A DNA stretch of 64,000 nucleotides from Flavobacterium luteolum (GCF_027111275.1 NZ_CP114286.1:3954501-4018500); one strand, 5' to 3'. Positions 26,169 through 35,810 are shown, counted from the first letter of the stretch. The notes: generated by a model not told the origin, from the sequence alone. Translations and numbers: made by a program.

Positions 26169-27821
26169 ATGAGGATAAAAGTACTTAGGTTATTAGCTTT
26201 CTTTTTTGTTTTGTTTTCTTTTTCAGTAATTGCGCAGACCAAAAATCTGAAAAGCTCTGAAAAAGAAGCAGTGACAGTGAAATTAAAAGGTTATCCTGTA
26301 AAGCCTTTTAACGATACACTTTTTCTAGTATATCATAATGTCGGTTCTTTTTCTGCAAAAGAAAGAGCGCAATATATTACCAATAAGATTAAAAGGCTTT
26401 ATAATGAGTCGTTCTTCGAAAAAGACTCTATAAAAATCATTCCTTCCGATGTTTCTATGGATATTGTATACCAGAGCGATTTGGTGATAATGTCTGTTTT
26501 AGAAGCCGATGCAAAAGCCGAAAACAGCACGGTAAGTGCAATTGCTAATCGTAATTTGGCTAAAATTAAAAGTGCAATAATTTATCAGAATGAAAATTAT
26601 TCGCAGCTTCCTAAACGAATTGGTTATACGGTATTATTAACGCTTATAATTGGATTAGTCTTATTTTTGATATCGAAAGTTTTCAATTTCATAAAAAGAT
26701 ATATTGTAAAAAATAGAGTTAGGTATTTTAAAGGAGTCAGTTACAATTCAATTAATATATTATCTCCAGACAAGCAGCTGTTTTTGTTCCTTCGAATTTT
26801 TGGGATTATAAAGATAATTACGCTTATTTTAATAGTATATCTATCGCTTCCTGTTTTGTTCAGCATATTTCCTGCTACAAAAGAGTATACGACAACATTG
26901 CTCAAATGGATTTTAACGCCTGCTAAATTGGCTTTTATGGGATTTATAGGCTTTTTGCCAAGCTTGTTTACCATAATTGTAATCATCATTATTTTTAAAT
27001 ATTCACTGAAGGTTATTAAGTTTTTCTTTGATGAAATAAAATCAGAAAAAATTAAAATTGACGGTTTTTATAGCGATTGGGCACTGCCAACATTCAATGT
27101 TATCAGACTTTTAATGTACGCTTTTATGCTGGTCATTATTTTTCCGTATTTGCCAGGTTCAGATTCGCCTATCTTTAAAGGAGTTTCAGTATTTGTCGGA
27201 GTTTTGTTTTCGCTTGGTTCTTCAAATGCTATTGCCAATATGGTTGCAGGTTTGGTTATTACATACATGCGTCCGTTTAAAATAGGGGATTTTATTAAAA
27301 TTGGAGAGGTAAGTGGAGAAGTAATCGAAAAAACCGCCTTAGTTACTCGAATTAGAACATCAAAATTTGAAGATATTACGATTCCAAATGCTACTGTTTT
27401 ATCAAGCACCTCTACCAATTACTCGGCAAACACAAATCAGTCCACAAACGGATTGTTAATTCATACCACGGTAACAATTGGATACGATGTGCCATGGAAA
27501 GATATACATGCAGCTCTGATAGAAGCGGCTCTTAATACTGAAATGATAGAAAAGGAGCCAAAACCGTTTGTTTTACAAACTAGTCTTGATGATTTTTATG
27601 TTTCGTATCAGATTAATGTTTATACAAAAGAACCCACAAAGCAGCCTCGTATTTATTCGTCGCTTCATCAGAATATTCAAGATTCTTTTAATGCTGCTGG
27701 TATTGAAATTATGTCGCCACATTACGGTGCTTTGCGTGACGGAAACACCACAACGATTCCGCCTAATTATTTAAAAGAAGATTATGAATCTCCAGTTTTT
27801 ACTTTTAAGAAGAAAGGTTAA
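26169..27821 (+). CDS. MscS-family mechanosensitive channel with extra N-terminal domain
   Basis: 550 residues. A signal peptide (about 1-22), an exported domain (about 25-135), then several membrane segments and the MscS core: GVLFSLGSSNAIANMVAGLVITYMRPFKIGDFI is the pore helix TM3 and its junction, followed by the beta domain VSGEVIEKTALVTRIRTSKFEDITIPNATVLS. It is longer than E. coli MscS (286) because of the exported N-terminal domain, as in MscK/YnaI-type proteins. It likely releases osmolytes under hypo-osmotic stress. Own promoter. Confidence 0.9.
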   Translation: MRIKVLRLLAFFFVLFSFSVIAQTKNLKSSEKEAVTVKLKGYPVKPFNDTLFLVYHNVGSFSAKERAQYITNKIKRLYNESFFEKDSIKIIPSDVSMDIVYQSDLVIMSVLEADAKAENSTVSAIANRNLAKIKSAIIYQNENYSQLPKRIGYTVLLTLIIGLVLFLISKVFNFIKRYIVKNRVRYFKGVSYNSINILSPDKQLFLFLRIFGIIKIITLILIVYLSLPVLFSIFPATKEYTTTLLKWILTPAKLAFMGFIGFLPSLFTIIVIIIIFKYSLKVIKFFFDEIKSEKIKIDGFYSDWALPTFNVIRLLMYAFMLVIIFPYLPGSDSPIFKGVSVFVGVLFSLGSSNAIANMVAGLVITYMRPFKIGDFIKIGEVSGEVIEKTALVTRIRTSKFEDITIPNATVLSSTSTNYSANTNQSTNGLLIHTTVTIGYDVPWKDIHAALIEAALNTEMIEKEPKPFVLQTSLDDFYVSYQINVYTKEPTKQPRIYSSLHQNIQDSFNAAGIEIMSPHYGALRDGNTTTIPPNYLKEDYESPVFTFKKKG

Positions 27822-27992
27822 ATAATTGATAACGAGTGATTAAATTTAAAACTTTAACACTTGAATACTTTGTAATTAATTTAATAAAAATTAACTTTAT
27901 CATGAATGTTTAGCAGTACTTTGCTCAAAACGTAGTTTTTTTTCTAACAAAATGACTAAATGTAGGTATTTTTTTTATTTTTTAGAATTAAG

Positions 27993-28000
27993 TACTTTTG
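27993..28000 (+). promoter_or_regulatory. -7 element, decides the downstream start
   Basis: TACTTTTG, an exact TAnnTTTG. The nearby in-frame TTG at 27998 overlaps this element, so translation must start further on, at the ATG at 28052. Confidence 0.55.
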
Positions 28001-28051
28001 CAGGAAATTACAAATAAAAGTGTAACCAGAATTAATTGTAGATTAGAAATT

Positions 28052-28351
28052 ATGAAGTACAATCATCTCAGCCATGAACAAAGCATGCAAGTATTTTCTA
28101 ATATGATATCAAACAAAGTTCATAATGGATTTACTTTAGAAGAAAGAAATGATGAACTGCTTTTTGCGGTTTTATCTAAAGGTGGAAAAGTGGTTAATCA
28201 CAGTTTAAATTTTTTGATTTTTTGTTTAACTCTAGGTTTATGGTCATTTGCATGGCTGTATCTTACTTTTGAGGCTTCAAAACAGAAAAAGATTTTAGTG
28301 GCTATTGACGAAGATGGTCTTCCTTTTGAGGAAAGATGTCTGGTAGCTTAA
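28052..28351 (+). CDS. Small membrane-associated protein of unknown function
   Basis: 99 residues from the ATG at 28052 (MKYNHLSHEQSMQVF). The soluble N-terminal part is followed by one hydrophobic segment (about 54-77, LNFLIFCLTLGLWSFAWLYLTF) and a short charged end. No family recognised. It is flanked by its own promoter and by a strong terminator. Confidence 0.6.
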   Translation: MKYNHLSHEQSMQVFSNMISNKVHNGFTLEERNDELLFAVLSKGGKVVNHSLNFLIFCLTLGLWSFAWLYLTFEASKQKKILVAIDEDGLPFEERCLVA

Positions 28352-28376
28352 GAACATTAAAAAAGTGAAATAAAAT

Positions 28377-28420
28377 ACAAAGCCATAAATACAAATTAAT
28401 CCTTGTATTTATGGCTTTGT
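28377..28420. terminator. Bidirectional terminator
   Basis: A perfect 18-bp stem (28377-28394 with 28403-28420) around an 8-nt loop, between the small gene and the end of uvrA. Confidence 0.8.
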
Positions 28421-28439
28421 TATTTGAAAGCGATCACTA

Positions 28440-31235
28440 TTATAATTTATCTTTTAAATAAACTCCCGTTACAGATTCTTTTACTTTTACAATTTCTTCT
28501 GGAGTTCCAGATGCCAATAGGTGACCTCCGTTTTCTCCTCCTTCAGGACCTAAATCAAGAATCCAATCGGCGCATTTTATTAAATCAAGATTATGTTCGA
28601 TTACAATGATCGAATGTCCTTTTTCGATTAAAGCATCAAATGAAGCTAAAAGCTTTTTGATATCATGAAAATGAAGACCCGTAGTAGGTTCATCAAAAAC
28701 AAATAAGGCTTTGTCTTTTGTAGCGCCTTTTACTAGAAAAGAAGCCAATTTAATACGCTGTGCCTCTCCACCAGAAAGAGTAGAAGAGGATTGCCCTAAT
28801 TGAACATATCCTAAACCAACATCTTGCAATGGCTGTAACTTTTGAGTAATTTTTGCTTGCTTATTTTTTTCAAAAAAAGCAATCGCATCATCAATGGTCA
28901 TGGTTAGAATGTCATTGATATTTTGATTGTCAAAAGTAACTTCTAAGATTTCTTTTTTAAATCGTTTTCCACCACAGGTTTCACAAGGCAACGAAACATC
29001 GGCCATGAAAACCATTTCAACATTTATAGAGCCTTCTCCTTTACAAGTTTCGCATCGACCTCCATCAACATTAAAAGAGAAATGTTTGGCCTGATAACCT
29101 CTTATTTTTGATAATTTTTCTTTCGCATATAAATCACGAATATCATCATAAGCTTTGATATAAGTAACAGGATTTGATCTTGAGCTTCTTCCAATCGGAT
29201 TTTGGTCTACATATTCAATATGTTTAATTTGTGAAAATGATCCCGAAATCTCAGTAAATTGTCCTGCTTTTTCAGAAGCACTTTCCAATTTTTTCTGAAC
29301 GGCAGGAAATAAAATTTTCTTTATTAAAGTACTTTTTCCACTTCCAGAAACACCTGTAACAACCGTTAGAACATCTAGAGGAAAAGTAACATTTATGTTT
29401 TTTAAATTGTTTTCGCGTGCGCCAATAATATCAATATGATTTTTGAATTTTCTTCTTTTTTTCGGAACAGAAATTTCTAAATCACCATTTAAATATTTTG
29501 CTGTTAAAGAATCCGATTTTAAAATTTCATTATAAGTTCCTTGTGCAACCAATTTTCCTCCAAAAGTTCCAGCTTCTGGACCAATGTCAATAATCATATC
29601 GGCAGCTTTCATAATATCTTCGTCATGTTCAACCACAATTACGGTGTTGCCAAGATCACGAAGAGAAAGCAGTACTTTGATCAGTCTTTCAGAATCTTTT
29701 GGGTGCAGACCAATACTTGGCTCGTCGAGAATATACATGGATCCAACCAAACTGCTTCCAAGAGAAGTTGCAAGGTTAATTCGCTGAGATTCTCCCCCCG
29801 AAAGAGTTGCAGAATTTCTATTGAGAGTAAGATAATCTAATCCAACTTCGGTTAAAAAAGACAAACGATTATTGATTTCGACCATTAATCGTTTGGCAAT
29901 TTGCTGTTCGTACTGATTTAATTCAATGTTTTTGAAGAAAGTAACCAAATGTTTAATTGGTAAATCAACAAGATCAGAAACCGTTTTTCCATTAATTTTT
30001 ACGTAAGATGCTTCTTCACGCAGACGTTTGCCTTTACAGACATGACATTTCGTTTTTCCGCGGTAACGCGAAAGCATTACACGATTTTGGATCTTATAAT
30101 TTTTTTCTTCTAATTCTCTAAAGAAATCATTTAGCCCTTGGAAATATTGATTTCCAGTCCAGATTAAATCCTTTTGTTCTTCTGTTAGTTGAAAATAAGG
30201 CTTGTGAATTGGGAAATCAAATTTATAAGCATGTTTTACCAATTCATCTTTATACCAGCTCATGCTTTCGCCGCGCCACGGATAAATTGCACTTTCATAA
30301 ATAGACAATGCTGTGTTTGGAATTACAAGGTCGGCATCAATACCGATTATATTTCCATAGCCTTCACAAACAGGGCAAGCTCCGTAGGGATTATTAAAAC
30401 TGAATAAATGAACATTTGGCTCTAGAAAAGTCATTCCGTCAAGTTCAAAATTATTCGAATATGAAAATCTTTTCTCTGCATTTAATTCTTGCAAATAACA
30501 GAGTCCCTTGCCTTCAAAAAAAGCGGTCTGAACGGCATCTGCCAGACGATTGTAAAACTCTTCTTCTTCCTTTACAACAATACGGTCAATAATTAACAAT
30601 ATGTCTTTATTGTCGAATTGATGTAAATCTGAAGCCGAAAATTCATCTAAACGAATCATTTCATTATCAACCAAAATACGAGCAAAACCTTGCTGTAAAA
30701 GTACTTTTAGTTTGTCTTCGAGCTGTCTTCCTTCTTCAAGATGAATAGGGGCAAGCAACAGCCATCTGCTATCGAGCGGAAGACTTTTAACGTCGGAAAT
30801 AACATCAGTAACTGTATTTTTTTTGACTTCCTGTCCAGAAATAGGAGAGTAGGTGCGTCCGATTCTAGCAAACAAAAGTTTGATGTAATCGTAAATTTCT
30901 GTCGAAGTCCCAACTGTAGAACGGGCATTAGTTGTATTTACTTTTTGCTCAATCGCAATAGCAGGAGCAATACCTTTTATGTATTCTACTTTTGGTTTGT
31001 CTAAACGGCCTAAAAACTGACGAGCATAAGATGACAAGCTTTCTACATAACGTCTTTGTCCTTCGGCATATAAAGTATCAAAAGCTAAACTCGATTTTCC
31101 TGATCCTGAAAGACCTGTAATAACTACCAGTTTATTTCTAGGAATAACAACATCTACATTTTTCAAGTTATGTACCTGTGCTCCTTTAATTATAATATTT
31201 GATTTTGGATCTATTTTAGAAAGGTCAATTTGCAT
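28440..31235 (-). CDS. uvrA: Excinuclease ABC subunit A
   Basis: 931 residues from the ATG at 31235. A longer frame begins 10 codons earlier, but a promoter element at 31253-31260 puts the transcript start inside that extension. The two ABC domains are clear: Walker [10 protein letters not shown] and GVSGSGKST, signature LSGGESQR and LSGGEAQR. Zn motifs CPVCEGYG with [14 protein letters not shown], and CETCKGEG with CETCGGKRF, are complete. It recognises DNA damage and loads UvrB in nucleotide excision repair. Length agrees with E. coli UvrA (940). Confidence 0.95.
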   Translation of the reverse strand: MQIDLSKIDPKSNIIIKGAQVHNLKNVDVVIPRNKLVVITGLSGSGKSSLAFDTLYAEGQRRYVESLSSYARQFLGRLDKPKVEYIKGIAPAIAIEQKVNTTNARSTVGTSTEIYDYIKLLFARIGRTYSPISGQEVKKNTVTDVISDVKSLPLDSRWLLLAPIHLEEGRQLEDKLKVLLQQGFARILVDNEMIRLDEFSASDLHQFDNKDILLIIDRIVVKEEEEFYNRLADAVQTAFFEGKGLCYLQELNAEKRFSYSNNFELDGMTFLEPNVHLFSFNNPYGACPVCEGYGNIIGIDADLVIPNTALSIYESAIYPWRGESMSWYKDELVKHAYKFDFPIHKPYFQLTEEQKDLIWTGNQYFQGLNDFFRELEEKNYKIQNRVMLSRYRGKTKCHVCKGKRLREEASYVKINGKTVSDLVDLPIKHLVTFFKNIELNQYEQQIAKRLMVEINNRLSFLTEVGLDYLTLNRNSATLSGGESQRINLATSLGSSLVGSMYILDEPSIGLHPKDSERLIKVLLSLRDLGNTVIVVEHDEDIMKAADMIIDIGPEAGTFGGKLVAQGTYNEILKSDSLTAKYLNGDLEISVPKKRRKFKNHIDIIGARENNLKNINVTFPLDVLTVVTGVSGSGKSTLIKKILFPAVQKKLESASEKAGQFTEISGSFSQIKHIEYVDQNPIGRSSRSNPVTYIKAYDDIRDLYAKEKLSKIRGYQAKHFSFNVDGGRCETCKGEGSINVEMVFMADVSLPCETCGGKRFKKEILEVTFDNQNINDILTMTIDDAIAFFEKNKQAKITQKLQPLQDVGLGYVQLGQSSSTLSGGEAQRIKLASFLVKGATKDKALFVFDEPTTGLHFHDIKKLLASFDALIEKGHSIIVIEHNLDLIKCADWILDLGPEGGENGGHLLASGTPEEIVKVKESVTGVYLKDKL

Positions 31236-31252
31236 AAAAAAGTCAATTTTTA

Positions 31253-31260
31253 CAAAAGTA
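31253..31260 (-). promoter_or_regulatory. -7 element of uvrA
   Basis: CAAAAGTA on the plus strand, TACTTTTG on the minus strand. The predicted start of transcription (about 31246) lies 11 nt before the ATG at 31235, which supports the shorter reading frame. Confidence 0.55.
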
Positions 31261-31265
31261 AACAA

Positions 31266-31760
31266 TTTTGAATTGGATTTTGTTAAGGATTTAGTTCCAA
31301 ATCTTAACTATTTTATCATAATTAAAATGCCTTTTGGTCGGCCTATTTAAGTTCAAAGAATTTGATTCTAGTATACAAAAACATGCTGCTTAAAGTCTTT
31401 TTGAGAAAAATATCAAATAATAATCAATTTATTCCGATAAAATTTGTAATTTGAATTTAGATTTAGTGCAATCGTTAAGTTTTATCTTGCTAATTATAAG
31501 TAAATTACGCTTTGTGTTTGAATTTTTTCACGAGCTTTTGTTTTACGGATTTTTAGCTCTTTTTAGGTAAAATTTATATTTATTGTACATTAATAAAAGT
31601 TTTACTAATAATAATTAATGATTTTATTTGCTTTTTAAAAGTAAAATTTGTTAAATTTGGTCACAATATTAACATAACCCAAAAAAGGCACGCCTATATA
31701 AGAAAACTACTTTTTAGAAAATACTCCAAATTTTAAAACAAAACTAAAAAAGTAGTTATT
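31266..31760. other. Long AT-rich gap before the ECF sigma gene
   Basis: 495 bases with no supported ORF. The right end holds a promoter (31628-31659) giving a leader of about 95 nt for the sigma factor gene. A short hairpin (about 31278-31305, GTTAAGGATTT against AAATCTTAAC) is present but without a T run. I see nothing else. Confidence 0.5.
31628..31659 (+). promoter_or_regulatory. Promoter of the ECF sigma gene
   Basis: TTG at 31628-31630, 21 bp, TAAATTTG at 31652-31659. It is of housekeeping type, so this sigma gene need not be autoregulated. Confidence 0.6.
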
Positions 31761-32345
31761 ATGGCTGATCTGCATACTCCAGACGCTCTATTAGTAAAAA
31801 ATTATGTTGACGGTAGCGAAGCTGCACTGGCAACATTAATAAAAAGGCACGAATCTAAGATATATGGTTTTATATATTCTAAGATTGCTGATAGAGATAT
31901 TTCAAATGATATTTTTCAAGACACATTCATTAAAGTTATTAAAACTTTAAAAAGCAATTCGTATAATGAAGAAGGTAAATTCTTGCCTTGGGTAATGCGT
32001 ATTTCTCATAACTTAATCGTAGATCATTTTCGAAAAACTAAGAAAATGCCAATGTACAGAGAAACAGAAGAGTTTTCTATTTTCTCTATTATGTCAGACG
32101 ATGCATTGACAATAGAAGGCAAAATGATTGTAGACCAAGTCGAGATTGATTTAAAAAAACTAATCGAAGAACTTCCAGAAGATCAAAAAGAAGTACTGGT
32201 AATGCGTATGTATCAGGATATGAGTTTTAAAGAAATCTCAGAAGTAACTGGCGTAAGCATCAATACTGCACTAGGGAGAATGCGTTATGCGTTAATGAAT
32301 TTGAGAAAAATAATAGAAAAACATCAAATTATTTTAACCAACTAA
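31761..32345 (+). CDS. ECF-type RNA polymerase sigma factor
   Basis: 194 residues. Region 2 (about 24-95) has FIYSKIADRDISNDIFQDTFIKV and the conserved WVMRISHNLIVDHFRK. Region 4 (about 137-187) has the HTH LPEDQKEVLVMRMYQDMSFKEISEVTGVSINTALGRMRYALMNLRK. The N-terminal MADLHTPDALLVKNYVDGSEAAL is shared by a large flavobacterial ECF group. No recognisable anti-sigma gene follows; a 47-codon ORF lies 51 bp downstream instead. Genes controlled by it cannot be read from here. Confidence 0.9.
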   Translation: MADLHTPDALLVKNYVDGSEAALATLIKRHESKIYGFIYSKIADRDISNDIFQDTFIKVIKTLKSNSYNEEGKFLPWVMRISHNLIVDHFRKTKKMPMYRETEEFSIFSIMSDDALTIEGKMIVDQVEIDLKKLIEELPEDQKEVLVMRMYQDMSFKEISEVTGVSINTALGRMRYALMNLRKIIEKHQIILTN

Positions 32346-32396
32346 TACTATTTTGATAATTAGCCCGTTATACTAGTATAAAACATTTTGAATAGT

Positions 32397-32540
32397 ATGG
32401 GGAAAATTTACTCAAAAAAAGCACAAGCTTCTAAAAATCTTAAACCTAAAAAAGAAGTCGTTTCTTTTTTATTGAATTATTCTAAAGCCTTGACAGTAGT
32501 TAAGATTGACGATAAAAATTTTGAGATTATAGCTAACTAA
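32397..32540 (+). CDS. 47-residue basic protein downstream of the sigma factor
   Basis: The frame runs ATG (32397) to TAA (32538-32540) and encodes a short Lys-rich protein starting MGKIYSKKAQASKNLKPKKE and ending KIDDKNFEIIAN. It is followed by a terminator at 32602, consistent with the sigma gene and this ORF sharing one transcript. The first half is strongly basic and the second half looks like a beta-hairpin. Possible roles are a sigma-factor partner or small nucleic-acid-binding protein; nothing in it identifies a family. Chance ORFs of this size do occur, so confidence is moderate. Confidence 0.5.
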   Translation: MGKIYSKKAQASKNLKPKKEVVSFLLNYSKALTVVKIDDKNFEIIAN

Positions 32541-33075
32541 ACAGCCCACTGCTCCTGTCGGATGTTTATTAAAACAAACCAAATGGTCGTTTTGGTTGAA
32601 GAACTCACTGTTCGTATATTTCATTATACAAACAGTGAGTTTTTTGTTTGTTTATATTCATAAATAAAAAATATAAGTATTTTACAGCATTTTTCTTCTG
32701 TTTTGTTAAAATTTAATATTATGATGGGAATTAATGTGTTTATTTGTTTTTTAATTCTATTTTAGTTAAAAAACTATTTTTTTATTCGTTTAATGTGCTT
32801 TTTATAAGTGTTATTCGTATTGAGAAATTTGTTTGTTTAAAATAATAAACTAAGAATTAAATATTTAACCCCAAAAAACTATTTATGAAAAAAAACTACC
32901 CTACTTTATTTCGTTAGGTTTTGATGCTAATTTGATTTTGAGGAAAATATTTGAACCAGCAAATGTTTACTCAAGAAAATAGTAAGGATAATTTTTAAAC
33001 CAGTTTAATTATCTGTTTTGCTATTTCTTAAAAGAAAATAAGAAAATCATTTAACCACCAAAACTCAACCGCAAA
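32541..33075. other. Gap with a terminator and a possible gene remnant
   Basis: 535 bases. The left part has a terminator (32602-32646). Further on there is an ATG at 32884 followed by an eight-A run, giving only MKKNYPTLFR before a stop; skipping two A residues would yield a 31-residue frame. This looks like a decayed start of a gene, but the remnant is too short to identify. The rest is AT-rich with no supported gene. Confidence 0.45.
32602..32646 (+). terminator. Terminator of the sigma factor unit
   Basis: AACTCACTGTT (32602-32612) pairs with AACAGTGAGTT (32631-32641), with further inner pairing (GTATA/TATAC), followed by a T run. Confidence 0.85.
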
Positions 33076-34140
33076 ATGAAAGACAATATTAAAGTGCTGT
33101 CATGCTTATTGATGATAAGTATTGGCGCATTTGCACAGAAAGACAAAATTAAAGAAGCTCAGTCTTTATTTGATAAAGGAAATAGCCAAGAAGCTTTGGC
33201 AATTTTAACTAAAACAGAATATCTTATTCTTAATGCTTCTGATGAAGATAAATCAGATTACTACTTCTTAAAAGGAAACGTTTTAAAAGACTTAGCTGTA
33301 AAAAATATTGATGCAGCTAATAATTTTACATTAGCGTCGCAATCGTACCAAGATGTGTTTTTATACGAAAACGAATCAGGAAAATTTAAATGGACAGTTA
33401 AAGCAAATATGGCTTTAAAAGATATGAAAGCCAGTCTAGTAAACGGAGCAATGGCCGATTTTAATGCTGGAAAATTTAAAGAGAGTGCAGAAAAAAGTTA
33501 TAAAGTATATCTGTTTGACAAAAAGGATACCCTGAACTTGTTTAATGCGGCGTCTTCATCTATCAATGCAAAAGATTTTAGTTCGGCAGTTACTTATTAT
33601 GAACTTCTAAAGAAAATTAATTTTTCAGGAAAAGGGGTTTTGTACTATGCTACAAATAAGAAAACAAAAGAAGAAGATGTCTTTGTTTCGCCAAAAGCTA
33701 GAGAATCAGCAATTCAACAAGGATTCTATGAAAAACCAAGAACAGAATCTGTACCGTCTAAAAAAATAGAAGTAAACAATAATCTTGCTTATGCATACCT
33801 TGAAAGAAAAGATTATTCTAAAGCCGAAGCGGTATATAATTATGTTTTAGAATTGAATCCAAATTATGTAGATGCCTATATTAATCTGGCTTACTTAAAA
33901 CTACAGATGAAGAAAGATTTAGCCGATGAAATTTCTTCATTGGGAACTACTCCAGCTGAGATGCAGAAGTACGATAAGCTTAGTGCAAGAAAAGATGATA
34001 TTACAAGAAGTGCGATTCCGTATCTGAAAAAAGTGCTTACACTAGAGCCTAAGAATTCAGATGCAACAAAAACATTGCTAGGTGTTTATAGATCGCTTGA
34101 TATGACAGCAGAATATAATGCTTTAAAAGCGGGAATGTAA
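33076..34140 (+). CDS. Exported TPR protein
   Basis: 354 residues with a signal peptide (about 1-20, cleaved near AFAQ). TPR-like helices occur through the protein (KEAQSLFDKGNSQEALAIL, NNLAYAYLERKDYSKAEAVYNYVLELNPNYVDAYINLAYLK near 236-278). A linker around 190-230 with Ser/Lys/Glu splits the repeats. Such proteins act as scaffolds in the periplasm or outer membrane of Bacteroidota; no partner is evident. It ends just before a strong terminator. Confidence 0.85.
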   Translation: MKDNIKVLSCLLMISIGAFAQKDKIKEAQSLFDKGNSQEALAILTKTEYLILNASDEDKSDYYFLKGNVLKDLAVKNIDAANNFTLASQSYQDVFLYENESGKFKWTVKANMALKDMKASLVNGAMADFNAGKFKESAEKSYKVYLFDKKDTLNLFNAASSSINAKDFSSAVTYYELLKKINFSGKGVLYYATNKKTKEEDVFVSPKARESAIQQGFYEKPRTESVPSKKIEVNNNLAYAYLERKDYSKAEAVYNYVLELNPNYVDAYINLAYLKLQMKKDLADEISSLGTTPAEMQKYDKLSARKDDITRSAIPYLKKVLTLEPKNSDATKTLLGVYRSLDMTAEYNALKAGM

Positions 34141-34226
34141 ATAAATTGGGTAATGAGAAAATTTGATAATTAGAAAATTTCTATAGATTCCGAACACATT
34201 GCCTAATTTTCTAATTGGCACACTAT

Positions 34227-34262
34227 AGCACAAAGATTTTTAATCTTTGTGCTTTATTTTTT
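34227..34262. terminator. Terminator between converging genes
   Basis: A 12-bp perfect stem (34227-34238 with 34242-34253) with a 3-nt loop, followed by T residues. It overlaps the end of the convergent endonuclease III gene. Confidence 0.8.
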
Positions 34263-34916
34263 TGAAACTGTTTTTTCAAGTTCTTCAATGAGAGATTTCT
34301 TTCCGACCGTTTTGGTGATAATATCTTTTTCAAGATTCCATCCACGTGCTGGAGAATATTCTCGGCCATACCAAATAATTTGTAAATGCAAGTCGTTCCA
34401 TAATTCTCTCGGAAATAATCTTTTAGCATCTTTCTCCGTTTGAGCTACATTTTTTCCATTAGATAAATTCCATCTGTACATCAATCTGTGAATGTGTGTG
34501 TCAACAGGAAAAGCTGGAACACCAAAAGCTTGCGACATTACTACACTTGCTGTTTTATGGCCAACCGCTGGTAAAGCCTCAAGCGCTTCGAAACTCTGCG
34601 GAACCTCGCCATTATGTTTTTCAATTAAAATTTCAGATAAACCGTGAATTCCTTTAGATTTCATTGGAGATAAACCACACGGACGAATAATTTCTTTAAT
34701 TTCCTCGACCGACATTTTAACCATATCATACGGATTATCGGCCTTTGCAAATAATAAAGGTGTAATTTGGTTTACACGAACATCGGTACATTGTGCAGAT
34801 AATAAAACAGCGATCAAAAGCGTATAAGGATCTTTATGGTCAAGCGGAACAGGTATAGTAGGGTAGAGTTCTTTTAATTTATCAATAACAAATTGTACAC
34901 GAGCTTCTTTATTCAT
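34254..34916 (-). CDS. nth: Endonuclease III (without iron-sulfur ligands)
   Basis: 220 residues from the ATG at 34916 (MNKEARVQFV). A 23-codon extension upstream is possible but is not like the family. Catalytic Lys121 in ALPAVGHKTASVV (helix-hairpin-helix) and Asp139 in FPVDTHIHRL are present, so base-excision chemistry should work. The C-terminal region where E. coli Nth holds four Cys for a 4Fe-4S cluster reads YGREYSPARGWNLEKDIITKT with no Cys; the protein has only two Cys in all (Cys43, Cys80). It is therefore a clusterless member. It would excise oxidised pyrimidines. Confidence 0.9.
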   Translation of the reverse strand: MNKEARVQFVIDKLKELYPTIPVPLDHKDPYTLLIAVLLSAQCTDVRVNQITPLLFAKADNPYDMVKMSVEEIKEIIRPCGLSPMKSKGIHGLSEILIEKHNGEVPQSFEALEALPAVGHKTASVVMSQAFGVPAFPVDTHIHRLMYRWNLSNGKNVAQTEKDAKRLFPRELWNDLHLQIIWYGREYSPARGWNLEKDIITKTVGKKSLIEELEKTVSKK

Positions 34917-34991
34917 TTTCGTATTTTTAATGTTGTAAAAATAGTATAATTTTAATGATGTGCCTAATCCAGCTTTTCGTTTCAACTCCTC

Positions 34992-35073
34992 ATTATGATA
35001 GCAACATTTTTAAGTATTTAAAAGAGCTTCCTTCGGTCGCTTTTTAAATACAAAAAATGTAAGCTATCATAAT
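34992..35073. repeat. Imperfect inverted repeat around CTTCCTTCGGTCGC
   Basis: Arms from 34992 (ATTATGATAGC) and to 35073 (GCTATCATAAT) pair over about 35 nt with several mismatches, with a GC-rich tip CTTCCTTCGGTCG at 35028-35040. It is not a terminator of either neighbour by position and looks like a palindromic chromosomal repeat. Confidence 0.55.
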
Positions 35074-35132
35074 TCCGGGGTTTTCACTGCAATCTGGGGC
35101 ATGAAAAAAGTTATGAGTTATAAGTTATGAGT

Positions 35133-35140
35133 TATCTTTG
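35133..35140 (+). promoter_or_regulatory. -7 element before bcp
   Basis: TATCTTTG, an exact TAnnTTTG, 41 bp before the bcp start. It lies in a run of degenerate GAGTTAT repeats that may be unrelated. Confidence 0.5.
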
Positions 35141-35181
35141 TTAATCTAAAGGCTAAAATCAACAATCTAAAATATAAAAAT

Positions 35182-35634
35182 ATGACAACATTAAAAGCAG
35201 GAGATAAAGCGCCAAATTTTTCAGGAATAGACCAAGACGGAAAAACACACAAACTGGTAGATTACGCAGGAAAAAAATTGGTTGTTTTCTTTTATCCAAA
35301 AGCGAGCACTCCAGGGTGTACAGCGGAGGCATGTGACTTGAGAGATAATTTTCATCGTTTTCAAGCTAATAATTACGAGCTTTTAGGAGTAAGTGCCGAC
35401 AGTGCAAAAGCACAAATTAAGTTTAAAGACAAATATGAATTACCTTTCCCGTTAATCGCAGACGAAGACAAATCGGTTATTAATGTATTTGGAGTTTGGG
35501 GACCAAAGAAATTTATGGGAAGAGAATACGACGGAATTCATAGAACAACTTTTGTAATCGACGAAAAAGGAATTATCGAAGAAGTAATCGAAAAAGTAAA
35601 AACAAAAGAACACGCTTCGCAGATTTTGAAATAG
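35182..35634 (+). CDS. bcp: Thioredoxin-dependent thiol peroxidase (Bcp/PrxQ)
   Basis: 150 residues, full length. The peroxidatic Cys46 and resolving Cys51 stand in STPGCTAEACDLRD, the five-residue spacing of PrxQ enzymes. FYPKASTPG and GVSADS are typical. It reduces hydroperoxides in the cytoplasm with thioredoxin. Own promoter; terminator shared with the next, convergent gene. Confidence 0.95.
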   Translation: MTTLKAGDKAPNFSGIDQDGKTHKLVDYAGKKLVVFFYPKASTPGCTAEACDLRDNFHRFQANNYELLGVSADSAKAQIKFKDKYELPFPLIADEDKSVINVFGVWGPKKFMGREYDGIHRTTFVIDEKGIIEEVIEKVKTKEHASQILK

Positions 35635-35694
35635 AGATTTTTGTTTCAAGTTTTAAGTTTCATGTTTCAAGTTATCTGTTATGACTTATATTTA

Positions 35695-35810
35695 AACGCA
35701 AAGCACGCTAAGATATACGCAAAGTTCGCAAAGCTTTATATAGATTAAGCTTTGCGAACTTTGCATTTTTGGCATAAACGTAGACAAGAAAACTTAACGT
35801 GCTTTGCGTT
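35695..35810. repeat. Two nested inverted repeats (GCAAAG family)
   Basis: Outer arms AACGCAAAGCACG(C/T)TAAG at 35695-35712 and 35793-35810 (18 nt, one mismatch). Inner arms 35719-35736 and 35747-35764 (GCAAAGTTCGCAAAGCTT and its complement, 18 nt, perfect). Both arms share the theme GCAAAG. The element lies upstream of the bidirectional terminator and is distinct from it. Confidence 0.75.

Noticed and set aside
31236..31265. Ten-codon N-terminal extension of uvrA
   Set aside because: The -7 element at 31253-31260 overlaps it, and UvrA normally begins near the chosen ATG.
34141..34220. Loose inverted repeat (GATAATTAGAAAAT against ATTTTCTAATT) after the TPR gene
   Set aside because: Low complexity and close to the real terminator at 34227, so it was not reported as a separate element.
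34917..34985. 23-codon N-terminal extension of endonuclease III
   Set aside because: The extra residues do not resemble the family; MNKEARVQFV fits the normal Nth start.
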